From Paracoccus endophyticus (lineage in GTDB: Bacteria > Pseudomonadota > Alphaproteobacteria > Rhodobacterales > Rhodobacteraceae), in assembly GCF_003286075.1 (NCBI RefSeq), contig NZ_QLUV01000003.1, forward strand, positions 215,168 to 279,167: a stretch of DNA of 64,000 nt, read 5' to 3'. Below are positions 9,583 to 17,891 of the stretch, piece by piece. A model generated the notes under the pieces. That model ran no database searches, was not told the DNA's origin, and saw only the letters and a program-made list of their open reading frames with translations. A program made the position numbers and the translations under genes. Each line of letters begins with the position of its first letter. The first letter of the stretch is position 1.

Positions 9583-10203
9583 TCAGTTCGCAGGCCGGCC
9601 GTGCATCATGCCGTGCCCATGCCCCATGGCGGGCGCGGCCCCCATCCCCGGCGCGGCACCGGCGCCGGCCCCGTTATCCACGGGAACCGTGACCGGAACC
9701 TGGCCGCAGTTCCCCAGATCCAGCACCATCTCGACGCTGTCGCCATCGGCCAGGGGGCGCCGCAGGCCCAGGAACATCACGTGGTCGCCACCGCGGGCCA
9801 GCGTATGGGTCCCGTTTGCGGGCACCGTCAGGCTATCGATCTTCATCATCTTCATCACCCCGCCGTCGTCCTTGTGGGTGTGCAGTTCGACCAAGTCGGC
9901 CACGTCCGAGGTGACGCCGGTCAGCGTGCAGGCGGTCGCGCCGCTGTTCGTCAGGGTCATGAAGGCCGCCCCGGTGCGGGGGTTGGCCGAACGCGCATGG
10001 GCATCGGACACGGTGACGACCGACGCCGCGGGCGCCGGGGCCGCGACGGCCGCGGGGGTGGTGGCCGCGGCGGGGGTGGTGGCCGCGGCCAAGGTCAGGA
10101 CCTCGGGTCCGCGGGCCGTGGTGGCCGCGTCATGGGCGGCGCAGGCCAGCGCCGAAAGGGGCAGAAGGGCCGCCAGCGCGGCGGTGCTGAGAATCATGTT
10201 CAT
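9583..10203 (-). CDS. Periplasmic copper chaperone PCu(A)C family
   Basis: Exported copper chaperone, the type that delivers copper to the CuA or CuB site of cytochrome oxidase. Signal peptide at residues 1-21 (MILSTAALAALLPLSALA), then an Ala/Thr/Pro-rich linker, then the PCuAC cupredoxin-like domain with VELHTHKDDGGVMKMMK and GGDHVMFLGL, which supply the His/Met ligands of the H-x-M type motif. The C-terminus adds GMGAAPAMGHGHGMMHGR, a second Met/His-rich copper site seen in some members. The start ATG lies 38 nt after the stop of the DUF2946-like gene; both probably form one copper-responsive unit. Confidence 0.92.
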   Translation of the reverse strand: MNMILSTAALAALLPLSALACAAHDAATTARGPEVLTLAAATTPAAATTPAAVAAPAPAASVVTVSDAHARSANPRTGAAFMTLTNSGATACTLTGVTSDVADLVELHTHKDDGGVMKMMKIDSLTVPANGTHTLARGGDHVMFLGLRRPLADGDSVEMVLDLGNCGQVPVTVPVDNGAGAGAAPGMGAAPAMGHGHGMMHGRPAN

Positions 10204-10241
10204 GTCGGTCGCTTTCGATAAGGGGGAACGTGCGTGGCGGC

Positions 10242-10580
10242 TCAGGCCTGCGCTGGCGGTCCCCGCCCCTGCCGGGGCCGCAGCCCCGACCCCGTCCGTT
10301 CCACCCGGGCCGCGACGTCCGCCCGCCGTGCCCCGCCCTGCGGCGGCACGACCTGCGGCGGCGGCAGCGCGACCGCGGAGAGCAGCGACAGCGCCATGTC
10401 GGGACAGATCATGGCGCGCTGGACCGGGTGCCCATTGGCATCGACGACCTGCACCGTCACCGCGCCGCCCGCGCAGAGCACGACCTGTCCGGCCACCCGC
10501 GCCTGACCGCGCGCGGCGCCCAGCGACAGGCCGGTGACGACCAGCAGCAGAATCAGCGAAAGATGCAGCGCGCGTCCCAT
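10242..10580 (-). CDS. DUF2946-like small protein, possible copper-responsive leader
   Basis: A 112-residue protein with an N-terminal signal or membrane segment (LHLSLILLLVVTGLSLG), two cysteines (C36 in VLCAGG, C59 in MICPDM), and a proline-rich tail that ends RGRGPPAQA. This resembles the DUF2946/CutF group encoded just upstream of copper genes in proteobacteria. Some of those small frames are known to act in cis: a C-terminal RAPP-like sequence stalls ribosomes and copper relieves it. Here RGPP (residues 106-109) lies three residues before the stop and the PCuAC start lies 38 nt further on. The family match is by pattern and from memory, so the regulatory role is inference. Confidence 0.65.
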   Translation of the reverse strand: MGRALHLSLILLLVVTGLSLGAARGQARVAGQVVLCAGGAVTVQVVDANGHPVQRAMICPDMALSLLSAVALPPPQVVPPQGGARRADVAARVERTGSGLRPRQGRGPPAQA

Positions 10581-10657
10581 CCCGGACAGGACTAGCGCGC
10601 CCGAAGCCCCCTTGCAAACCGCCGCTGGCCGGCCCGCCGTCCCGCAAACGCCAAAGA

Positions 10658-10676
10658 CCCCGCCGGCAAGGGCGGG
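10658..10676 (-). terminator. Rho-independent-type terminator of rpmB
   Basis: A 7-bp GC stem (CCCCGCC at 10658-10664, GGCGGGG at 10670-10676) with a 5-nt loop lies 25 nt after the rpmB stop. On the minus strand it is followed by TCTTTGGCGTTT, the usual moderately T-rich tail. Confidence 0.65.
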
Positions 10677-10701
10677 GCCGAGGATGAAGCCGATCGGCGG
10701 A

Positions 10702-10977
10702 TCAGGCCTTGGACAGCTCGCGCTTGATCTTCAGCGCGCGGACGGACAGCTCGTCGTCCTTGGCCTTGACCAGGAACGAATCCAGCCCGCCGCGATGGTC
10801 CACCGACCGCAGCGCCGCGGCTGAGATACGCAGCGAATAGGACTGGCCCAGCTTGTCCGACATCAGCGTGACATCGTTCAGGTTCGGCAGGAAACGCCGG
10901 CGGGTCTTGTTGTTGGCGTGGGACACGTTGTTGCCGGTCATCGGCCCCTTGCCGGTCAGTTCGCAGACGCGCGACAT
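10702..10977 (-). CDS. rpmB: 50S ribosomal protein L28
   Basis: Large-subunit ribosomal protein of 91 residues. The start [20 protein letters not shown] followed by [13 protein letters not shown] is the diagnostic L28 N-terminus; the C-terminus has the [12 protein letters not shown] segment and LKIKREL. It stands alone between a promoter (11079-11107) and a terminator (10658-10676), so it is most likely transcribed as a single gene with a leader of roughly 95 nt. Confidence 0.98.
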   Translation of the reverse strand: MSRVCELTGKGPMTGNNVSHANNKTRRRFLPNLNDVTLMSDKLGQSYSLRISAAALRSVDHRGGLDSFLVKAKDDELSVRALKIKRELSKA

Positions 10978-11078
10978 GATCTTGCTTCCTTCGTTTGCAG
11001 CGCCCGGCAGCCGGTGCGGGTCCGGGCCGGAAAATGAAAGGGCGCGTGCCAAGGCAGCGCCCGGAAATCCGTTGCGCG

Positions 11079-11107
11079 GGATTAGGAGGCCGCGCCCCTC
11101 GCGTCAA
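11079..11107 (-). promoter_or_regulatory. Sigma-70-type promoter of rpmB
   Basis: On the minus strand TTGACG (11102-11107) and TAATCC (11079-11084) are separated by 17 nt. They lie about 100 nt upstream of the rpmB start and face that gene. Confidence 0.6.
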
Positions 11108-11200
11108 GCCCGAATCGCCCGGACCGGCCGCCCGGCCCGGCTTGGCAATCGCCGGCCCGCGTCTTACGACAGGCCGGCAGGAACCGACAGGACGGGCGCC

Positions 11201-12172
11201 GTGGACGACGAAACCCAGACCTTGGCCCGCCGGCTGGCCGCAGGCGACCGTCGCGCGCTGGCCCGGGCGATCACGCTGGTCGAAAGCACCCGGGCCGACC
11301 ACCGCGCGCGGGCGGTGGCGCTGCTGGCCGCGCTGCCGCGGCGCCAGGCGCTGCGGATCGGGCTGTCGGGCACGCCGGGGGTGGGCAAGTCGACGTTCAT
11401 CGAGGCCTTCGGCCTGATGCTGACCGGCCAGGGGCTGCGGGTCGCCGTGCTTGCGGTCGATCCCTCGTCGGCGCGGTCGGGCGGGTCCATCCTGGGCGAC
11501 AAGACCCGCATGGAACGGCTGAGCCGCGACCCCAACGCCTTCATCCGCCCCTCTCCGTCGCGCGCCGAACTGGGCGGCGTCGCGCGGCGCACGCGCGAGA
11601 CGATCCGGCTGGCCGAAGCGGCGGGCTTCGACGTGGTGCTGGTCGAGACGGTGGGCGTCGGGCAGTCGGAAACGCTGGTCGCCGACATGACAGACCTGTT
11701 CGTCCTGCTGCTGGCCCCGGCGGGCGGCGACGAATTGCAGGGGGTCAAGCGCGGCATCATGGAAATGGCCGACCTGATCCTGGTCAACAAGGCCGACGGC
11801 GACCTGCGCCCGGCGGCGCTGCGGACGGTCGCCGACTATGCGGGCGCGCTGCGCCTGCTGCGCCGCCGCCCGCAGGACTCCGACGGATTTCCCAAGGCGA
11901 TGCCGGTGTCCGCCACCGAGGGCGACGGCCTGGCCCTGGCCTGGGACGAGATGCGCGCCCTGGCCGAATGGCGCCGCGCGCACGGTCATCTGGACCGCCG
12001 CCGCGCCGAGCAGGCCGAGCGGTGGTTCCTGTCCGAGGTCCGCGCCGGGCTGCTGGCCCGCCTGTCGCGCCCCGACATCGCCGCCCGGCTGTCCGACCTG
12101 GGCGCGCAGGTCGCCGCCGGCACGCTGGACCCCGTGGCCGGCGCGGCGGGGGTGCTCGCCTCGCTGGACTGA
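11201..12172 (+). CDS. meaB: MeaB/ArgK-family GTPase (methylmalonyl-CoA mutase chaperone)
   Basis: G3E-type P-loop GTPase of 323 residues that protects and reloads adenosylcobalamin in methylmalonyl-CoA mutase. P-loop GTPGVGKST at residues 57-65, the [20 protein letters not shown] block that defines the MeaB/ArgK family, [11 protein letters not shown] as the switch region, and NKAD as the guanine specificity motif. I chose the GTG at 11201 ([11 protein letters not shown]) because it puts the N-terminal helix at its usual place; the open frame upstream has no family character. The mutase subunits themselves are not in the window. zapE follows after about 50 nt. Confidence 0.92.
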   Translation: MDDETQTLARRLAAGDRRALARAITLVESTRADHRARAVALLAALPRRQALRIGLSGTPGVGKSTFIEAFGLMLTGQGLRVAVLAVDPSSARSGGSILGDKTRMERLSRDPNAFIRPSPSRAELGGVARRTRETIRLAEAAGFDVVLVETVGVGQSETLVADMTDLFVLLLAPAGGDELQGVKRGIMEMADLILVNKADGDLRPAALRTVADYAGALRLLRRRPQDSDGFPKAMPVSATEGDGLALAWDEMRALAEWRRAHGHLDRRRAEQAERWFLSEVRAGLLARLSRPDIAARLSDLGAQVAAGTLDPVAGAAGVLASLD

Positions 12173-12224
12173 GCGGGGCAGAACGGGCTTGCGGCAGGCG
12201 GGGTTCTTTGGCACCCGTCCGCGC

Positions 12225-13349
12225 ATGGACAGCCGCCCAGACGCAAGCCCCGGCCCCGTCACCGCCCTCTACGAGGCGCGGGTCGCGGCCGGCCAGCTCA
12301 GCCCCGACCCCGCGCAGCGCGCCATCCTGCCCGCACTGGACCGACTGGTCGCGGACCTGGCCGCGCCCGCGTCCCCTGGCCCGGCGGTCGGCTGGCTGGG
12401 CCGCATCCTGGGCGGCGGCACGGCCGCGCCCGACAGCCCCGGCCCGCGGGGCCTGTATCTGTGGGGTGGCGTCGGGCGGGGCAAGTCCATGCTGATGGAT
12501 CTGGTGACCGAGGCCGCGCCGATCGCCGCCAAGCGCCGCGTCCATTTCCACGCCTTCATGCAAGAGGTGCAGGCCGGGCTGACCCTGGCCCGCCAGTCCG
12601 GGCAGGCCGACGCCGTGCGCCCCGTGGCCGAGGGCATCGCCGAGGCCACCCGGCTGCTTTGCTTTGACGAGATGCAGGTCACCGACATTGCCGACGCGAT
12701 GATCGTGGGCCGGCTGTTCCAGATCCTGTTCGACAAGGGGGTGACGGTCGTCACCACCTCGAACCGGGTGCCCGAGGATCTTTACAATCATGGGCTGAAC
12801 CGGCAGCTGTTCCTGCCGTTCATCGCGCTGATCCGGGACCGGATGGAGGTCGTCCAGCTCGACAGCGCCACCGACCACCGCCAGGACCGCCTGGCCGGGG
12901 GGCAGGTCTGGTTCGTGCCCGCCGACCCCATCGCACGCGCGGGCATCGATGCGCTGTGGGCCGAACTGACCGACTGCGCCGAACCCCAGCCCCTGCGGCT
13001 GGAGGTCAAGGGACGGATCGTCGAGCTGCCCGCGCATTGCGATCGGGTGGCGCGCGCCGGATTCTGGGACCTGTGCGGCAAGCCTCTGGGTCCGGCCGAT
13101 TATCTGGCGCTGGCGCAGGCGCTGGACGTGCTGATGCTGGACGGCATTCCGCGGCTGGGATCGCAGAACTATGACGCGGCAAAGCGCTTTGTCGTTCTGG
13201 TGGACACGCTTTACGAGGCGCGGGTGCGCCTGATCGCGTCGGCCGCGGACGAGCCGGAACGCCTGTACATCGAGGGCGCGGGCAGCTTTGAGTTCGAGCG
13301 CACCGCAAGCCGCCTGCGCGAAATGCGCGGGGCGGCCTGGGGTCGCTGA
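12225..13349 (+). CDS. zapE: AFG1/ZapE-family ATPase
   Basis: AAA-like ATPase of 374 residues; E. coli ZapE acts at the divisome and the mitochondrial homologue AFG1 in quality control of respiratory complexes. Walker A GGVGRGKSML at residues 81-90, the HFHAFMQEVQ segment, Walker B LLCFDEMQVTD, sensor TTSNRVPEDLY, and the C-terminal IPRLGSQNYDAAKRFV block are all family hallmarks. The ATG at 12225 yields the expected N-terminus. The stop is directly followed by the stop of the convergent Hint gene with no base between. Confidence 0.93.
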   Translation: MDSRPDASPGPVTALYEARVAAGQLSPDPAQRAILPALDRLVADLAAPASPGPAVGWLGRILGGGTAAPDSPGPRGLYLWGGVGRGKSMLMDLVTEAAPIAAKRRVHFHAFMQEVQAGLTLARQSGQADAVRPVAEGIAEATRLLCFDEMQVTDIADAMIVGRLFQILFDKGVTVVTTSNRVPEDLYNHGLNRQLFLPFIALIRDRMEVVQLDSATDHRQDRLAGGQVWFVPADPIARAGIDALWAELTDCAEPQPLRLEVKGRIVELPAHCDRVARAGFWDLCGKPLGPADYLALAQALDVLMLDGIPRLGSQNYDAAKRFVVLVDTLYEARVRLIASAADEPERLYIEGAGSFEFERTASRLREMRGAAWGR

Positions 13350-14258
13350 TCAGGCCGACAGACGGCGGGCGCGCAGCACGTCCTTGCGCCGGGCGAAGGG
13401 GCGCGCCGGGGTCATCGGGTTTTCCCCCCGCGCCAGCGCCGGAAACACGGCCGCAAGGTCCTGTCGCTGCGCCCTGGACAGGGCGCGCAGCGCCTGCGGG
13501 CCGGTATAAAGCGACTCGGCCGGTGCGCCCTCGGCCAGCAGCACGGCGTGCCCCGCCAGCGCGAGATGGCAGTAGGTGACCCCCCGCACGTCGGTCAGCA
13601 CATCGGCCCCGGGCCGGGCGCATTCGGCCAGATGCCGGGCGGCGACCAGCACGCCCTGCCCCGCGTCCCCCTCGATGTGGCGCATCAGGATGCGGTGCTG
13701 GGGCGACACGGTCAGGTCGCGCAGCGGCAGCCCGTCGCTCAGCGCACCCGCCGCGATGCGGATCGGGCGCAGGTTCGGGGCCCTGTCCAGCGCCTCGGCG
13801 TCGAGGTGGCGCGACCCGGCCCAGACCACCGGCTGCGCGCCCGCATCCAGGGTCAGCACCAGGTCGCCCGCGCGGATCGTCTCGACCGCGCGGGGGCCGT
13901 CGGGCGTGGCGATCAGCGTGCCGGCCGCAAAGCAGATCGCCATCCCGCCGGGGTCCACAGGCCTGAAATTGTGCTTGAGCGGGCGCAGTGCCGGCCGCGC
14001 ATCGTCGCCCGCCTGATAGCAGGTGCGGCCATACAGCGTCCCGGTCCTGAAGTTCCCCGTCTTGTCGCCCCGCCACAACGCGTCGTCGGCGCCGCCGTTG
14101 TGACCGATCACGCCGCCCGTGGCCGCCGCCCACTCCTTGGGAGAGATCAGGCCGTCCGCGTCGGCATCCGAGACGGTGATGGTGGTCGGGACCGAGTCCG
14201 ACTGGACAATCCCGTCGACCACGCGGGTCATGTAGACTTGGGCGGTAATCGGCAACAT
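13350..14258 (-). CDS. Hint-domain protein with an EF-hand loop
   Basis: A 302-residue protein of the Rhodobacterales Hint (hedgehog/intein) family. Residues 31-42 read DADADGLISPKE, a complete EF-hand calcium loop with D1, D3, D5, G6, I8 and E12. The Hint domain begins at C109 (CFAAGTLIATPDG), continues with IRAGDLVLTLDAG, and has the SPQHRIL block with H188 and VTYCHLALAGHAVLLAEG. I see no Asn plus Cys/Ser/Thr splice junction at the end, so self-cleavage without splicing is the more likely chemistry. No signal peptide is evident; such proteins often leave by type I secretion. The ATG at 14258 was preferred over one at 14291. The gene has its own AT-rich promoter region. Confidence 0.82.
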   Translation of the reverse strand: MLPITAQVYMTRVVDGIVQSDSVPTTITVSDADADGLISPKEWAAATGGVIGHNGGADDALWRGDKTGNFRTGTLYGRTCYQAGDDARPALRPLKHNFRPVDPGGMAICFAAGTLIATPDGPRAVETIRAGDLVLTLDAGAQPVVWAGSRHLDAEALDRAPNLRPIRIAAGALSDGLPLRDLTVSPQHRILMRHIEGDAGQGVLVAARHLAECARPGADVLTDVRGVTYCHLALAGHAVLLAEGAPAESLYTGPQALRALSRAQRQDLAAVFPALARGENPMTPARPFARRKDVLRARRLSA

Positions 14259-14362
14259 TCGATCGCTCTCGCAGCGTCGCGGCGGCACCATGCCGCCCCG
14301 GACCTGCCTCAGCGAGTGCCCCGATTGCCATCGAAAAGCGATAGGACCGATAAATTGTTATA

Positions 14363-14392
14363 TATTTACCATATGGTTAACGGGTTTTTCAG
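14363..14392 (-). promoter_or_regulatory. AT-rich promoter region of the Hint gene with a near-palindrome
   Basis: Minus-strand CTGAAA (14387-14392) and TAAATA (14363-14368), 18 nt apart, lie about 105 nt before the Hint start. The spacer holds a near-perfect palindrome centred on ACCATATGGT (14365-14380, one mismatch). The surrounding 14345-14390 is the most AT-rich stretch I see in the window, which suggests an operator or a site for an AT-binding regulator. Confidence 0.45.
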
Positions 14393-14430
14393 GATCGTGC
14401 CGCCGCCCTGCCCTGACCCTTGCGTGCCGT

Positions 14431-15435
14431 TCATCGCGGGTCCCACAGGACGCTGACGCTCGTGCCGCCCGTGCCGCTGTCGCGCCGCATCTGTCCGCCA
14501 AGCTGCCGGGCGAACGCATCGACCAGCAGGCTGCCGATGCCCTCCGCGCCGCCGCTGCCGGGACGCGCCGCGGCCTCGACGCCCACCCCGTCGTCGTCCA
14601 CCGACAGGCACAGCCGTCCATCGGCCTGGCGGTCTAGCGCCACCGTCAGCCGCCCCTTGCGCCCGTCGGGAAAGGCGTATTTCAGGGCATTGGTCATCAG
14701 CTCGTTGACAAGCAGGCCCAGCGGCGCGGCCTGTGCCGTGGCCAGCATGACGGGCGCGATCCGGCATTCGATCCCGACCTGCCCCGGCCGCCCGATCGAA
14801 TCGGCCACCGACGTGACCACCCGCGACAGATAGGGCGCGGCCTCCACCCGCTCGACCGCGGCCGTCAGGCTGAGGGCCCGGTACAGCGTGGTCACGGCCG
14901 CCAGCCTGGCCTGCAGACGGCCGATCGAGGCGCTGGCGGCGTCGTCCGGGTCCAGCCGCTGCGCCTCCATGCGGACGATGGAGCCGATCATCGCCAGCGT
15001 GTTCATGACGCGGTGGTTGACCTCGACCAGCAGCCGCTCGGCCCGCGCAAGCGCCTCGGCGCGCTCGACCTCGGCCTTGTGCTGGGCGGTGATGTCGCGA
15101 AACACCATGGCGACGTGGCCATCCGGCGAAATGGGCGTGGCGAAGATGTCGAACCAGCGGCCCAGCGCGTCGGAGCCGGCCTGAAAGCGGGCGGACCCGC
15201 CCGCCGCGACCGCGCTGTGAGTCGCGGACCAGTGCTCCTCCAGCCACGGGATCAGCTCGCGCGCGGTGCGGCCGGTGGCGTTCGCCAGCCCGGTCATCGT
15301 GTCGAACTGCGGGCTGGTGTCCAGAACGCGGCAATCGACCGCCCGGCCGTCCGCGTCGCGGATGATCTCGCACAGGCAATAGCCCTGGTCGAGGACCGTG
15401 AACAGCGTTTCAAAAAGCGCGGTTGTCCTGGCCAT
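14431..15435 (-). CDS. PAS sensor histidine kinase, HisKA_2/HWE type
   Basis: Soluble two-component kinase of 334 residues without membrane segments. An N-terminal PAS-like domain (about 1-120, ending in HVAMVFRDITAQHKAE) is followed by the HisKA_2 dimerisation box LLVEVNHRVMNTLAMI with H141 as phosphoacceptor, and by an ATPase domain with PLGLLVNELMTNALKYAFP (N box) and DDDGVGVE (G1). This kinase type in alphaproteobacteria often acts in light, general-stress or blue-light pathways. No response regulator is adjacent, so the partner is unknown. The ligand or signal of the PAS domain cannot be predicted. Confidence 0.88.
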   Translation of the reverse strand: MARTTALFETLFTVLDQGYCLCEIIRDADGRAVDCRVLDTSPQFDTMTGLANATGRTARELIPWLEEHWSATHSAVAAGGSARFQAGSDALGRWFDIFATPISPDGHVAMVFRDITAQHKAEVERAEALARAERLLVEVNHRVMNTLAMIGSIVRMEAQRLDPDDAASASIGRLQARLAAVTTLYRALSLTAAVERVEAAPYLSRVVTSVADSIGRPGQVGIECRIAPVMLATAQAAPLGLLVNELMTNALKYAFPDGRKGRLTVALDRQADGRLCLSVDDDGVGVEAAARPGSGGAEGIGSLLVDAFARQLGGQMRRDSGTGGTSVSVLWDPR

Positions 15436-15519
15436 GATCCACGTATCCCGGGATGTCGCCGACAGTTACCGCGCCGCACCAGCCCTGCGCCAGCGCCGAA
15501 CCGGGCCGGCCGGCAAGGA

Positions 15520-16803
15520 TCAGCCGTTCTCGCGCAGCACCCGCCCGGCAAGGTAGAGCGAGCCGCAGATCAACAGCCGTGCGCCGGGATGGGCCGCGGC
15601 AAGCCGCGCCACCGCGTCCCCCACATCGGGCGCGGCGGTGGCGTCGATCCCGGCGGCGGCGGCGGCGGCCTGCGTCACCTCGGCCGGCAGCGTGTTGGCC
15701 TCGCCGGGGATCGGCACGGCGGTCAGGCTGGCGGCGACCGGGGCCAGCGCCTGCATGTAGCCGGCGACATCCTTGGTGTTCAGCATCCCGCAGACCAGAT
15801 GCGTGGGCCGGCGCGGCATGGCGGCCAGCGTCGCGGCGACCGCCCGGCCGCCGGCCGGGTTGTGGCCGCCGTCCAGCCACAGGTCGCAGCCTTGGGCGGC
15901 GGCGGACTGCGCCAGCGGCCCGCGCGTCAGACGCTGCATCCGCGCGGGCCACTCGGCGCGGGTGACGGCCGCCGCGGCCTCGGCCTGGCCGAAGCCCAGT
16001 TCGCGCAGGCAGGCAAGGGCGGTGCCCGCGTTGTCGATCTGGTGCGGTCCGGGCAGCACCGGGCGCGGCAGGTCCAGCAGGCCGCGCTCGTCCTGAAAGA
16101 CCAGCCCGCCGTCCTCGGCCGCGGCGGTCCAGTGCTGGCCCGCCACCGACAACCGGCAACCCAGCCGCGCCGCCCGCGCCTCGATCACGACCAGCGCGTC
16201 GTCCTGCTGGGGGCCGACGACGCAGGGGACGCCGCGTTTCAGGATGCCGGCCTTTTCGCCCGCGATCTCGGGCAGCGTCTCGCCCAGATACTGGGTGTGG
16301 TCGATGCTGACCGGGGTGATGGCGCACAGCCGGGGCCGGTCGATCACGTTGGTCGCGTCCAGCCGCCCGCCCAGGCCCACCTCCAGCAGCGTATAGTCGG
16401 CGGGCGTTCGGGCGAATGCGAGGAAAGCCGCCGCGGTCGTCACCTCGAAGAAGGTGATCGGCCGGCCGGCGTTCACCGCCTCGACCTCGGCCAGCGTCTC
16501 GGCCAGCATCGCGTCGGAAATCAGCGTGCCGGCCAGCCGGATGCGTTCGTTGAACCGGGCCAGGTGCGGCGAGGTGTAGGCATGGACCCGCAGCCCCGCC
16601 GATTCCAGCCCCGCGCGGATCATCGCCTGGGTCGAGCCCTTGCCGTTCGTCCCGGCGATGTGGATGACGGGCGGGACCGCGCGCTGCGGATCGCCCAGAT
16701 CGGCCAGCAGCGCGACCATGCGGTCCAGCGACAGGTCGATCATCTTGGGATGCAGCGTGGTCAGCCGATCCAGGATCGCGTCGCTCGCGTCGGTCGTCGA
16801 CAC
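15520..16803 (-). CDS. folC: Folylpolyglutamate synthase / dihydrofolate synthase
   Basis: Adds glutamate to dihydropteroate and to folates. The ATP site is HIAGTNGKGST, then TSPHLARFNERIR, EVGLGGRLDATNVI (Mur ligase family), DHTQYLG and the C-terminal LDGGHNPAGGRA. Length is 427 residues. The start is GTG at 16803, one base after the accD stop; the frame is open further upstream inside accD but without homology. The accD-folC order is usual in proteobacteria and the two genes surely share a transcript. Confidence 0.95.
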   Translation of the reverse strand: MSTTDASDAILDRLTTLHPKMIDLSLDRMVALLADLGDPQRAVPPVIHIAGTNGKGSTQAMIRAGLESAGLRVHAYTSPHLARFNERIRLAGTLISDAMLAETLAEVEAVNAGRPITFFEVTTAAAFLAFARTPADYTLLEVGLGGRLDATNVIDRPRLCAITPVSIDHTQYLGETLPEIAGEKAGILKRGVPCVVGPQQDDALVVIEARAARLGCRLSVAGQHWTAAAEDGGLVFQDERGLLDLPRPVLPGPHQIDNAGTALACLRELGFGQAEAAAAVTRAEWPARMQRLTRGPLAQSAAAQGCDLWLDGGHNPAGGRAVAATLAAMPRRPTHLVCGMLNTKDVAGYMQALAPVAASLTAVPIPGEANTLPAEVTQAAAAAAGIDATAAPDVGDAVARLAAAHPGARLLICGSLYLAGRVLRENG

Positions 16804-16804
16804 G

Positions 16805-17800
16805 TCAGGCCCGGGCAGCGGCGGACGCGGCCTTGGGGCGGTCGGGGGCGGCGGCCGGCTGATCGCCCGCCAGGGGGCCCGCGTCGGGTCCGGCATCCGG
16901 CAGCGCGGACGGGATCACGCCGGGCGCAGGCAAGTCGGCCACGACCGGAGCCGACTGGCGCATCAGCATCCGCAGGATGGTCACCAGCTCCTCGCGCAGC
17001 TTCTTGCGGTGGGTCACGCGGTCCAGCATCCCGTGCTCCAGCAGGTACTCGGCGCGCTGGAACCCCTCGGGCAGCTTTTCGCGGATCGTCTGCTCGATCA
17101 CCCGGGGGCCGGCAAAGCAGATCAGGGCATTGGGTTCTGCGATCTGGACGTCGCCCAGCATGGCATAGCTGGCCGTCACGCCCCCGGTGGTCGGATGGGT
17201 CAGCACGACGATGTAGGGCAGCCGCGCCTCGCGCAGCATCTGCACGGCGACGGTGGTGCGGGGCATCTGCATCAGCGACAGGATGCCCTCCTGCATCCGC
17301 GCCCCGCCCGAGGCGGAAAACAGCACCAGCGGCCGCTTGAGCTCCACCGCCCGCTTTGCCGCGGCGATGATGGCGTTGCCGACATACATCCCCATCGACC
17401 CGGCCATGAAGTCGAAGTTCTGGGCGGCGGCGACGATGGGCGTGCGGCCCATCTCGCCCTCGACCACCAGCATCGCATCCTTTTCGCCGGACGCCTTCTG
17501 GGCGGCCTTCAGGCGCTCGGGGTATTTCTTCTGGTCCCTGAAGCCCAGCGGGTCCACCACCGGCTCGGGCACCTTGACCTCGGTGAAGACGCCGCCGTCG
17601 AACAGCGCGGTAAAGCGCGCGCGGGGCGTGATCGGCAGGTGATGGTCGCAGTTGCTGCAGACGTTCAGGTTGTCGGCCAGCTCGCGGTGAAACAGCATCG
17701 TCCCGCATTCGGGGCACTTGGTCCACAGGTTCTCGGGCACCTCGCGGCGCGAGAACAGCGAATTGATGCGCGGCCGGACATAGTTGGTGATCCAGTTCAT
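16805..17800 (-). CDS. accD: Acetyl-CoA carboxylase carboxyltransferase subunit beta
   Basis: Beta half of the carboxyltransferase that makes malonyl-CoA for fatty acid synthesis. A four-cysteine zinc ribbon (C29, C32, C48, C51: CPEC and CSNC) precedes the crotonase-like domain with [27 protein letters not shown] and [18 protein letters not shown]. The last 40 residues are an Ala/Pro-rich extension (from about residue 290) without known role. The ATG at 17800 gives the typical [10 protein letters not shown] start. Located directly upstream of folC. Confidence 0.97.
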   Translation of the reverse strand: MNWITNYVRPRINSLFSRREVPENLWTKCPECGTMLFHRELADNLNVCSNCDHHLPITPRARFTALFDGGVFTEVKVPEPVVDPLGFRDQKKYPERLKAAQKASGEKDAMLVVEGEMGRTPIVAAAQNFDFMAGSMGMYVGNAIIAAAKRAVELKRPLVLFSASGGARMQEGILSLMQMPRTTVAVQMLREARLPYIVVLTHPTTGGVTASYAMLGDVQIAEPNALICFAGPRVIEQTIREKLPEGFQRAEYLLEHGMLDRVTHRKKLREELVTILRMLMRQSAPVVADLPAPGVIPSALPDAGPDAGPLAGDQPAAAPDRPKAASAAARA

Positions 17801-17891
17801 CCTGCGGCCTTCCGCTGTTCCTGCCTCGACGGTCAGATAGGCCGGGGCGGGCCTGATTGCAATCGGCCGCCGGGCCTGTCCACATGCGCCC

